From an uncultured Actinomycetes bacterium (GTDB taxonomy: Bacteria; Actinomycetota; Acidimicrobiia; Acidimicrobiales; Microtrichaceae): a DNA stretch of 12,666 nt. Of the stretch, positions 1 to 6,150 are shown in pieces (the first letter of the stretch is position 1; every line of letters starts with the position of its first letter). The stretch is taken from assembly GCA_903953195.1 (NCBI GenBank), contig CAJBIS010000025.1:1-12666 (forward strand), in the 5' to 3' direction. The notes under the pieces are model-generated. The model had not been told where the DNA came from, ran no database searches, and saw only the letters and a list, made by a program, of their open reading frames with translations. The translations under genes were made by a program, and so were the position numbers.

Positions 1-499
1 CGACGCCTACCGCACCCAGTACGGCTGCAACTTCGTCTCGGCCATGCCGACGAACCTCTACGGGCCCAACGACAACTTCGACCTCGAGTCGAGCCACGTG
101 CTGCCCGCCCTGATGCGGAAGTTCGACGACGCCCGACGCTCGGGGGCGACCTCGGTGACGGTCTGGGGCACGGGCACGCCGCGTCGGGAGTTCCTCCACG
201 TCGACGACCTCGCCGACGCCTGCGTGTTCCTGATGGGCCGGTACACCGATGCGGGTCCGATCAACGTGGGCTTCGGCTCCGATGTCGCCATCGGCGAGCT
301 GGCTGCCCTCATCCGTGACGTCGTGCACGCGGATGCAACCATCGAGTTCGACACGTCCAAGCCCGACGGGATGCCCCGCAAGCTGCTCGACTCGGAGCGG
401 CTGCATCAGCTGGGCTGGCGGCCGTCGATCGACCTCGAGTCCGGGATCCGCTCGACGTACGAGTGGTACGCCGCCAACGTCGAGCGTGACTCGACGTGA
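1..499 (+). CDS. fcl: GDP-L-fucose synthase, C-terminal part (5' end outside window)
   Basis: This is the last 165 codons of an NADPH-dependent GDP-4-keto-6-deoxymannose epimerase/reductase, which makes the donor sugar GDP-L-fucose in the cytoplasm. The frame is open from base 2 with no start, so the gene enters from the left; the family is usually about 310-320 residues. Visible signatures are YGCNFVSAMPTNLYGPNDNF at the left edge, then SSHVLPAL, whose His (bases 95-97) matches the catalytic acid/base histidine of the E. coli enzyme. These are followed by GTGTPRREFLHVDDLADA and the C-terminal DTSKPDGMPRKLLD segment, which belongs to the substrate-binding domain. The catalytic Tyr-x-x-x-Lys pair must lie just outside the window. 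Its TGA stop overlaps the GTG start of the sugar transferase by 4 bases, so the two are probably co-translated. It implies that fucose, or a derivative, is in the polymer. The family call is secure; the symbol is by homology to fcl/wcaG. Confidence 0.93.
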   Translation, partial: DAYRTQYGCNFVSAMPTNLYGPNDNFDLESSHVLPALMRKFDDARRSGATSVTVWGTGTPRREFLHVDDLADACVFLMGRYTDAGPINVGFGSDVAIGELAALIRDVVHADATIEFDTSKPDGMPRKLLDSERLHQLGWRPSIDLESGIRSTYEWYAANVERDST

Positions 500-1161
500 T
501 CGAACGTTCCGAGTCGTCGTCGGTCGACAAGCGGCCAGGTGGCGACGCCGTGGTCGTGGCGCCATGGGCGAACTCTGCAGCGAAGCGGGCGTTCGACCTG
601 GTCGTGGCGCTCCCGCTGGCGGTGCTCACACTGCCGCTCCTGGCGTTGCTGCTCGCCGGTTCGGCCGTGGTGTTCCGGACGAACCCGTTGTTCACCCAGG
701 ATCGGCTGGGTCGTGGCGGTTCGATGTTCCGGTTCCTCAAGATCCGGAGCCTGGCCCCGTCGGTGCCGTCGTCGATCGACAAGTACGCGCTGGCTCAGCA
801 GCCGTTGTCCCGCTGGGGCGCCTTCATCCGGAGCACGCACCTCGACGAACTCCCTCAGCTCTGGCTGGTCGTGTCGGGGGCGATGTCACTCGTGGGTCCC
901 CGACCGGAACTGCCCGAGATCGCCGCAGGATTCGATCCGGAGTTCGTCGAGCGGCGGACGCTGGTGCGGCCGGGTGTGACGGGTCTCTGGCAGACGAGTC
1001 AGGCGGTGGTCGGCCTCATCGGCGAGGCACCGGAGTTCGACGACCTGTACCTCGCCCGAGCGAGCGCTCGTCTGGACCTTCGGGTCGTGATCCAGACGAT
1101 CCGTCAGCCCTTCGGCGCAGCGCTCCTGACCTTTGCCGAGAGCGAGCAGCTCGCGGTCTGA
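496..1161 (+). CDS. Sugar transferase (undecaprenyl-phosphate phosphoglycosyl transferase, small monotopic type)
   Basis: This 221-residue bacterial sugar transferase should move a sugar-1-phosphate from a nucleotide sugar to undecaprenyl phosphate on the inner face of the membrane, the first step of repeat-unit assembly. Residues 30-34 (KRAFD) lead into a proline-containing hydrophobic segment at about 33-60, as expected for the re-entrant membrane helix. Then come FLKIRS (80-85), THLDELPQLW (114-123) with the catalytic Asp117-Glu118 pair, GAMSLVGPRPE (128-138) and RPGVTGLWQ (158-166). It is the bare catalytic domain and lacks the N-terminal four-helix and nucleotide-binding region of WcaJ/WbaP-type proteins. 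The GTG start overlaps the stop of the fucose synthase gene (GTGA) with no clear ribosome binding site, which suggests translational coupling. The sugar it transfers cannot be read from the sequence. A large hairpin lies 49 bases after the stop. Confidence 0.93.
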   Translation: MIERSESSSVDKRPGGDAVVVAPWANSAAKRAFDLVVALPLAVLTLPLLALLLAGSAVVFRTNPLFTQDRLGRGGSMFRFLKIRSLAPSVPSSIDKYALAQQPLSRWGAFIRSTHLDELPQLWLVVSGAMSLVGPRPELPEIAAGFDPEFVERRTLVRPGVTGLWQTSQAVVGLIGEAPEFDDLYLARASARLDLRVVIQTIRQPFGAALLTFAESEQLAV

Positions 1162-1209
1162 GGCGGTCCGGAGGAGCCGTTCGGCGTTGCCGCCTGATGC
1201 CCGCTGGTT

Positions 1210-1253
1210 CGGCGTGATCAGATCATGTGGGATCACACGATTTGATCACGCCG
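1210..1253. terminator. Long imperfect hairpin between convergent genes; candidate bidirectional terminator
   Basis: Bases 1210-1220 (CGGCGTGATCA) and 1243-1253 (TGATCACGCCG) are a perfect 11-base inverted repeat. Inside it, ATCATGTG (1222-1229) pairs with CACACGAT (1234-1241) around a GGAT loop with one imperfect pair, which becomes a G-U wobble in the minus-strand transcript. G1221/T1242 is the other imperfect pair. The total is a stem of about 20 pairs. It sits between two genes that end towards each other (stops at 1161 and 1292), where a shared terminator is expected. There is no run of T on either side, so it is not a textbook intrinsic terminator. Confidence 0.6.
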
Positions 1254-1256
1254 GCC

Positions 1257-1300
1257 TGATCAGTCGGCCCGGTGATCAGTCGGCCCGGTGATCAGTCGGC
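1257..1300. repeat. 16-base tandem repeat (2.75 copies) containing TGATCA
   Basis: The unit TGATCAGTCGGCCCGG occurs at 1257-1272 and 1273-1288 without mismatch, and the first 12 bases recur at 1289-1300. The last copy contains the TGA stop codon of the tyrosine kinase gene (minus strand, 1294-1292), so the repeat begins inside the gene and continues into its 3' flank. With the two TGATCA sites in the neighbouring hairpin (1215, 1243), there are five TGATCA palindromes between 1215 and 1294. Confidence 0.85.
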
Positions 1301-2890
1301 GTCGGACTCGGCCGCTGCGGGCTTGCCGCCGTAGCCGTATCCGTAGCCGTACCCGTAGCCGTACCCGTACCCGTCGGGTCCGAGCTTGGTGGCGTTGAGC
1401 ACGGTGCCGATGATGTTCGAACCGGTGCGGCGGAGCGCTTCCATGGCGCCGTTGATCTCGGACAGACGGGTCTGGCCCTCACGAACCACCGTGATCACTC
1501 CGTCGACGGTCTGGGCGAGGTCGATGGTGTCGCCGACGGGGCCGACCGGGGCGGAGTCGAGGATCACCAGGTCGATGCCGCTGGTGGTCAGCTTGCCGAT
1601 GAAGTCGCTCATGGCCGCCGAGCCGAGCAGCACCCCCGGGTCGGCAGGCGGCGGGCCGGCGGGCACGAACAGGATCGAGTGCTCGTCGAACTCGACCGTT
1701 CGGAACGTGTCCTCGGCGGGGACCATGCCGGCGAGGTGTTCGGACAGGCCGCGCTCGGTCTCGTCGATGCCGAAGAAGCGACCGATCGAGGCGGCCCGCA
1801 GGTCGGCGGACACCAGGGCGATCCGGGCGCCGCTGGCGGCGAGGGAGGTGGCCAGGTTGACGCTCACGAGCGACTTGCCCTCGCTCGGATTGGCCGACGT
1901 CACGGCGATGCTGCGTGTCTCGGTGCGCACCGCGTAGAACCACACGGCGGACCGGAGCTTCCGGAACGCCTCGGCTTCGGGTGTGCCGGCGACGACGAGG
2001 TGGGTCGGGTCCGACTTCTTCGTGTCGATCGCCGGAATGGTGCCGAGCAGCTGTGGCGCGTCGTGGATGCGGGACAGGCTCGTGGCGCCCCGGACCCGGT
2101 TGTCGAGTCGGTCGGCGATGATGATCGCGGCGGCGGCTGCGAGGGCCGCGAGGACGGCGGCGAGCAGCGCATCCCGGACCGGTTTCGGTGACGACGGGCT
2201 CGTCGGCACCTCGGCACGGTTGATGGTCTGCACGGTGCCGGCCCGGAGGTCCGCTTCGACGTCGTACTCGCTGGCCTTGAGGCGCAGCTCGTTGATCTGA
2301 TCGCTCAGACCGCGACGTTCGGTCTCGAGCTCGCCGACCCGACGGGGGTCGTTGGCGGCCTCGCGGATGGCCAGGTCGACGATGTCCACCTGGCCGCTGA
2401 GCTCCTCGGTCTTCGCGCGCAGGTTGGCGGCATTCGCCTTGAGGTCCGAGGAGATCTCGGTTCGGCGCTGTTCGACGTACACGTCGGCGATGGCGTTCGC
2501 GGCCTGTGCGGCGACCTCGGGCGACGGGCTGGTCGCCGTGATCTGGATCAGGTCGGCGTCGGCCACCGGCTCGACGGTCACGGAGGTCACCTGGTTGGCC
2601 GTCGCGCCGATCTTCTCGTCGGCGGCCCGGCGGATGGAGTCGGATCGGACCACCTCGAGCTGTGTGTTGACCTCACGGAGCGGCTGGCCGGCGGGCTGGC
2701 GGTTGATGACGGTGGCGGCGGACTGGTCGACGACCCGCACGGCCGCAGTGGCCTGGTACTGCTCCGTCCGCAGACTCGTCAGGCCGAAGGTGAGTGCGCC
2801 GGCGACGACGGCGACGCCGAGGATGACGTACCACCGCCGTCGGAGGAGGCGCAGTGCCCGCAGGTCGATGTCGCTGGACGAATTCTGCAC
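1292..2890 (-). CDS. Polysaccharide co-polymerase / tyrosine autokinase (Wzz domain fused to BY-kinase)
   Basis: This 532-residue inner-membrane protein should control polymer length and export. Layout: short cytoplasmic N-terminus, membrane helix about 21-40, extracytoplasmic Wzz-type domain with a predicted helical region about 125-215, a Pro-rich SPSSPKP (231-237), second helix 240-259, then a cytoplasmic kinase. The kinase has the E307-x-x-R310-x-x-R313 oligomerisation motif, Walker A SANPSEGKS (332-340, Lys339), Walker A' ALVSADLR (358-365) and Walker B LVILDSAP (441-448). The tail is (Gly-Tyr)7 at 507-520, seven tyrosines as likely autophosphorylation sites. Walker A' has Ser361 where the first of the two usual aspartates is expected; Asp363 is kept. 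The GTG start at 2890 is supported by a GAGGA site (2898-2902) 7 bases upstream. It is transcribed alone, divergent from the LAFTG protein gene. No cognate phosphatase gene is in the window. Confidence 0.93.
   Translation of the reverse strand: MQNSSSDIDLRALRLLRRRWYVILGVAVVAGALTFGLTSLRTEQYQATAAVRVVDQSAATVINRQPAGQPLREVNTQLEVVRSDSIRRAADEKIGATANQVTSVTVEPVADADLIQITATSPSPEVAAQAANAIADVYVEQRRTEISSDLKANAANLRAKTEELSGQVDIVDLAIREAANDPRRVGELETERRGLSDQINELRLKASEYDVEADLRAGTVQTINRAEVPTSPSSPKPVRDALLAAVLAALAAAAAIIIADRLDNRVRGATSLSRIHDAPQLLGTIPAIDTKKSDPTHLVVAGTPEAEAFRKLRSAVWFYAVRTETRSIAVTSANPSEGKSLVSVNLATSLAASGARIALVSADLRAASIGRFFGIDETERGLSEHLAGMVPAEDTFRTVEFDEHSILFVPAGPPPADPGVLLGSAAMSDFIGKLTTSGIDLVILDSAPVGPVGDTIDLAQTVDGVITVVREGQTRLSEINGAMEALRRTGSNIIGTVLNATKLGPDGYGYGYGYGYGYGYGGKPAAAESDAD
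1331..1372 (-). repeat. Hexanucleotide tandem repeat (7 units) encoding the (Gly-Tyr)7 kinase tail
   Basis: On the plus strand seven six-base units follow one another: GTAGCC, GTATCC, GTAGCC, GTACCC, GTAGCC, GTACCC, GTACCC. Read on the minus strand they encode alternating glycine and tyrosine; every tyrosine is TAC and glycine varies among GGC, GGG and GGA. Because the unit is two codons long, gain or loss of units would change the number of tyrosines without shifting the frame. Confidence 0.9.
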
Positions 2891-2994
2891 GAGCTGGTCC
2901 TCGGAGTGCTGGAGGTGGAGTGCTCAGCGTAGTTGCTGCATCGACGTCGGGTTGCGGAGCGGCGGTCCACGGGCGCCCCGGTTCGGCGTTCGGA

Positions 2995-3023
2995 GGTCGA
3001 GCGGGTCGGCGGTCGAGCGGGTC
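2995..3023. promoter_or_regulatory. Pair of 13-base direct repeats; candidate operator
   Basis: GGTCGAGCGGGTC occurs at 2995-3007 and again, identically, at 3011-3023, a period of 16 bases. It lies in the divergent promoter region, about 30 bases upstream of the possible -10 box of the plus-strand gene. Such a pair could bind a regulator that controls both directions. It could also be a simple local duplication in GC-rich DNA. Confidence 0.35.
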
Positions 3024-3101
3024 CCATGGTGGAACCGTCTCGTTCGGGGGGATAGGGTGACTGCATCTACCCGTTCGGCCGTGGGCCGTGAACCGGGCCG
3101 T

Positions 3102-3106
3102 GGAGG
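3102..3106 (+). promoter_or_regulatory. Ribosome binding site that fixes the start of the LAFTG protein gene
   Basis: GGAGG is followed by a 5-base spacer and ATG at 3112. This favours ATG 3112 over the in-frame GTG at 3088, which has no such site and would put eight extra residues, including acidic Glu6, in front of the signal peptide. Confidence 0.75.
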
Positions 3107-3111
3107 TCGTC

Positions 3112-3681
3112 ATGAGGAATCGAACCGCAGCACTGATGGTGGCCGGACTGGTCGCCGCCGTCACGCTCGCACTGGGCACGGGTGTGGCTTCGGCGCAGTA
3201 CCCGACGCCGCCGACCATCCAGACCGTCACCCAGAACGGCTTCAACTTCACGTTCCGGGCCACCGGTTTCCAGCCCGGATCGAACGTGACGTGGTCCTAC
3301 AGCACCTCTGGTTCCGGCGGTGGCGCCAGCGCCGTGGTCCGTGCCGCGACCGGTTCGCTCGGCTCGTCGGTGGCCGACGCATCAGGTGTCGCCACGCTGA
3401 CGGCCACGCTGCCCTCCAGCCTCTCCGGTGCGGTGACCGTGACGGCCTCGGGCGTGAACCCCGATGGCGCTCCGATCTCCGTCTCGACCGTCGTCACCGT
3501 CGGCGCCTCGTCGGGTGGCGGTTCCGCCGGCACGACCTCGGGCTCCGGCTCGGATTCGGGCCTGGCATTCACCGGCTCCAACACCTCGTCGGTCCTGCTC
3601 CGTGCCGGTGTGCTGGCGCTCGTGCTCGGTGCCGCTGCGGTGTTCCTGGCCCGGCGCAAGTCCTCCAGCGATCTCGCCTGA
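3112..3681 (+). CDS. Small secreted Ser/Gly-rich protein with LAFTG sortase-type cell-wall anchor
   Basis: This 189-residue exported protein has no enzyme motif that I recognise. Residues 1-28 form a typical signal peptide: MRNR, then a hydrophobic stretch 7-22, with likely cleavage after ASA (26-28). Residues 29-132 are rich in Thr, Ser, Val and Gly with alternating hydrophobic positions, as in a beta-sandwich or Ig-like fold, for example FRATGFQPGSNVTWSYS (48-64). A Gly/Ser linker (133-150) leads to LAFTG (151-155), a hydrophobic helix (about 159-180) and the basic stop RRK (181-183). The LAxTG form is the signal known for class E sortases of high-GC actinobacteria, so covalent attachment to peptidoglycan is likely; no sortase gene is in the window. 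Start chosen at ATG 3112 because of GGAGG at 3102. A hairpin follows 6 bases after the stop. It may share a transcript with the DUF4012 gene 111 bases downstream. It could instead be an unprocessed membrane-anchored protein. Confidence 0.85.
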   Translation: MRNRTAALMVAGLVAAVTLALGTGVASAQYPTPPTIQTVTQNGFNFTFRATGFQPGSNVTWSYSTSGSGGGASAVVRAATGSLGSSVADASGVATLTATLPSSLSGAVTVTASGVNPDGAPISVSTVVTVGASSGGGSAGTTSGSGSDSGLAFTGSNTSSVLLRAGVLALVLGAAAVFLARRKSSSDLA

Positions 3682-3687
3682 TCAGCC

Positions 3688-3713
3688 GGACCGATCGTTC
3701 GACGATCGGTTCC
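3688..3713 (+). terminator. Hairpin after the LAFTG gene; candidate terminator or mRNA 3'-end stabiliser
   Basis: ACCGATCG (3690-3697) pairs perfectly with CGATCGGT (3703-3710) around TTCGA. The stem can be extended by GG (3688-3689) with CC (3712-3713), with T3711 bulged. It begins 6 bases after the stop codon at 3681. There is no following T-run, so it may only partly terminate transcription and lower expression of the DUF4012 gene relative to the LAFTG protein gene. Confidence 0.5.
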
Positions 3714-3792
3714 GTGGTCGCAGCATCGTCGTGGTGACCGTGCTGCCGTGGCGGCTAGACCCTGACCCCTCGGTGAATCCGCGGGTCGCCTC

Positions 3793-6150
3793 GTGAGCGA
3801 GTCCGCGACCACCGGCGAGGTCGTCGAGCGGGTTGTGCGTCGACGCGATCCCGGCCCGGCGTCGAGCGACGTCGCTCCCCGGGGTCCGTGGTGGGTCGTC
3901 CTCGGCATCACAGCCGTTGCGGCGCTTGCCGCAGTGCTGACCTCATCAGCGGCGCCAACCGGGTGGAGCGTCGCCGACACCGTCTGGGTCGCCGTGCTGG
4001 CGGTCGCCGTCACCCTCGCTGCCGTCACCGCTCACCGGTGGACCCTCATCTGGGCGACGTTCGTCCTGTTGGTCGTGGGCGCCCCCACGGCCTGGAGTGT
4101 CGCTGCGCTCGCAGCGGCCGTCCTGATGGTGGTGGGGTTCGTCCGTCCGCCGAGCTGGTGGGTGTGGCCTGCCATCGGTGGATTGTTGGCGCTGACGGCG
4201 TTGCACCTCCCGGAGCTCAACGTGTGGGGGGCGAGCGCTGCGGTCGCCGGTGTCGCGCTCGTGCCGGTTCTCGTCTCGGGTTGGTGGCGGTCCGGTCGGG
4301 CGCGCCGGTGGGTCGGGCTGGTCGTGGCGCTGGTGGTGCTCGCGCTGCTCGTGATCTCGGTCGTCGTCGGCCTCATCGGATTCGCCGCCGGCAGTGACGT
4401 CCGGTCCGGCGCGGCGTCGGCACAGCGCGGGCTCGGCCTGTTGCGTGAGGGCTCGCCGGACGCCGCTGCGGGCGCGTTCGATCGGGCCGGGACGTCGTTC
4501 GACGGGGCGGCCGGCACGCTGGACGGACCGTGGCTCGATGCTGCCCGGGTCGTGCCGGTGGTGGCGCAGCAGGTCGAGGCCGCGCAGGTGGCCACCTCGG
4601 CCGGCCAGGAACTGAGCGCGGCGGCTGCCGATCTGGCCCGGCGCACGACCGAGACGCCCAACCTGGTGCGCGACGGGCGCATCGACCTCGACTGGATCCG
4701 CTCGACCGCCCCGGTTGCGGCGAGCTCGGTCGACTCGATCGAGGCGGCGGCGGCGTCGGTGGACGGCGTGCGCAGCGGCTGGCTGGTGGACCCACTGGCG
4801 TCGTCGCTCGCCGATCTGGACGCCGAACTCGCGAGTGCGGGAGCGAGCGGGCGGACGGCGGCCGACGTGTTGGCCGCGGCGCCCGACCTGCTGGGCGGAA
4901 GCGGGTCACGTCGGTATCTCGTGCTCGCCACGAACCTGGCGGAGGCCCGCTTCCTCGGTGGGTTCGCCGGCGCGTACGTCGTCGTGAACGTGACCGACGG
5001 CGAACTGACGGTGGAGAACTCGGGCAAGTCGACGGACCTCACCCCGTTCCTGGCTCCGCTCGCACTGGAACCGGGCGACGCCGACTACCGCAGCCGGTAC
5101 GCCCGCTTCGCCGCCGGCCGGTACTTCGGCAACGTGTCGTCGGCACCGGACGCGACCGAGGTCGCCGATGTCGCGGCGAGCGTCTACACGTCGTTGACGG
5201 GGGCCGCGCTCAACGGGGTCGTCATCATCGATCCAGCGGGACTCGCGGCCCTGCTGTCGCTCACGGGGCCGGTGCGGGTCGAGGGTGTGCCGGAACCGAT
5301 CCGGAAGGACAACGTCGAGGCGTTCCTGTACACGGGGCAGTACCAGCTCTTCGATGAGCGAAATGGTGAGCGCAGCGACGCGCTCGGCGACATCGCGCAG
5401 GCCGTTGTGGATGCGGTCTCGACCCGGAGCCTGCCGGCCCCGAAACGCATCTCGTCCGCGCTCGCGCCGGCCGTCGACGCAGGCCACATCCAGTTCGTCC
5501 CGCTCGACCCGACGGAACGGTCGCTGCTCGACCGGACGTCCGTCACGGGTCGACAGTCGGCGCGGTCGGGTGCCGACGTGCTCTCGGTCCGGCACTCGAA
5601 CATGAACGCGAACAAGGTCGACGCTTTCCTGCAGCAGATGATCGACTACCGGGCGACGGTGAGCCCGGCGACGGGTCAGGTCGACTCCGAGGCGACGATC
5701 ACGCTGCGCAACGATGCGCCGACCGAGGGCCTGCCGAACGCGGTCATCGGTGGCGAGAGCCGACCCCCCGGCAACAACCGCATGCTCATGTCCATCTGGT
5801 CGGCGCTGACGCTGGAGTCGGTGACGGTTGGGGGTCAGCCGGTGTCGGCCGAGACCCAGCTCGACGGCCCGCTCCGGGTGTCGACGTTCGTGGTCGACGT
5901 GCCGCCCGGTGCCACGGTCCAGATCGTCGCCCGCTGGAGCGGAGCGGTGCGCGCCGGTTCGGACTATCAGCTCGACGTGTTCCGTCAGCCGGCGGTCCGA
6001 CCGGATGTCACGTCGGTTCGCATCGAAGGTGCCGCAGGGGCGACCGTCGAGTCGTCGTCGCCGATTCCGACGGCGTCCGGCGTGGCGTCGGGAACCCTGC
6101 CCGATGCGTGGCGGACCGAGGTCGACGTCAGGTTCGCCGGCTCAGGATGA
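3793..6150 (+). CDS. DUF4012 domain-containing membrane protein with multi-pass N-terminal region
   Basis: This 785-residue membrane protein has unknown biochemical function. The N-terminal 200 residues hold about six or seven hydrophobic segments (near 33-51, 64-80, 84-98, 102-117, 124-138, 146-163 and 173-199). An Ala-rich, probably helical stretch (200-365) follows, then the DUF4012 core starting near LLGGSGSRRYLVLATNLAEA (367-386) and GGFAGAYVVV (389-398). The last 170 residues or so look beta-rich and would lie outside the cell. DUF4012 proteins occur often beside polysaccharide genes in actinobacteria and some other phyla, which fits here, but no reaction is established. The GTG start has no good ribosome binding site. 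GTGACC (3734-3739), 16 bases, TAGACC (3756-3761) is a weak possible promoter, so co-transcription with the upstream gene is equally plausible. Its 3' end overlaps the convergent glycosyltransferase gene by 23 bases. Confidence 0.85.
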   Translation: MSESATTGEVVERVVRRRDPGPASSDVAPRGPWWVVLGITAVAALAAVLTSSAAPTGWSVADTVWVAVLAVAVTLAAVTAHRWTLIWATFVLLVVGAPTAWSVAALAAAVLMVVGFVRPPSWWVWPAIGGLLALTALHLPELNVWGASAAVAGVALVPVLVSGWWRSGRARRWVGLVVALVVLALLVISVVVGLIGFAAGSDVRSGAASAQRGLGLLREGSPDAAAGAFDRAGTSFDGAAGTLDGPWLDAARVVPVVAQQVEAAQVATSAGQELSAAAADLARRTTETPNLVRDGRIDLDWIRSTAPVAASSVDSIEAAAASVDGVRSGWLVDPLASSLADLDAELASAGASGRTAADVLAAAPDLLGGSGSRRYLVLATNLAEARFLGGFAGAYVVVNVTDGELTVENSGKSTDLTPFLAPLALEPGDADYRSRYARFAAGRYFGNVSSAPDATEVADVAASVYTSLTGAALNGVVIIDPAGLAALLSLTGPVRVEGVPEPIRKDNVEAFLYTGQYQLFDERNGERSDALGDIAQAVVDAVSTRSLPAPKRISSALAPAVDAGHIQFVPLDPTERSLLDRTSVTGRQSARSGADVLSVRHSNMNANKVDAFLQQMIDYRATVSPATGQVDSEATITLRNDAPTEGLPNAVIGGESRPPGNNRMLMSIWSALTLESVTVGGQPVSAETQLDGPLRVSTFVVDVPPGATVQIVARWSGAVRAGSDYQLDVFRQPAVRPDVTSVRIEGAAGATVESSSPIPTASGVASGTLPDAWRTEVDVRFAGSG

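Larger units (their letters stand above)
2891..3111. promoter_or_regulatory. Divergent intergenic region, probable promoters for the kinase gene and the LAFTG protein gene
   Basis: These 221 bases separate two genes read outward and must hold the promoter of each unless one is transcribed from elsewhere. On the plus side, TAGGGT (3053-3058) fits a TAnnnT -10 box, with GGAAC at 3031-3035 upstream. On the minus side, TACGCT (complement of 2926-2931) is a possible -10 with no convincing -35. These boxes are weak and could be chance. A 13-base direct repeat (2995-3007 and 3011-3023) lies in the middle and is listed separately. No small gene was seen here. Confidence 0.45.

Noticed and set aside
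1386..1937. 183-codon plus-strand open frame opposite the kinase domain.
   Set aside because: It is an antisense shadow of the strongly supported Walker-motif region.
3088..3111. Upstream GTG start for the LAFTG protein (197 residues).
   Set aside because: It has no ribosome binding site and would put eight extra residues before the signal peptide. ATG 3112 has GGAGG at the right distance.
2352..3737. 461-codon plus-strand open frame over the start of the kinase gene and the LAFTG gene.
   Set aside because: It is antisense to the Wzz domain and out of frame with the secreted protein. The product is Arg-rich with no motif.
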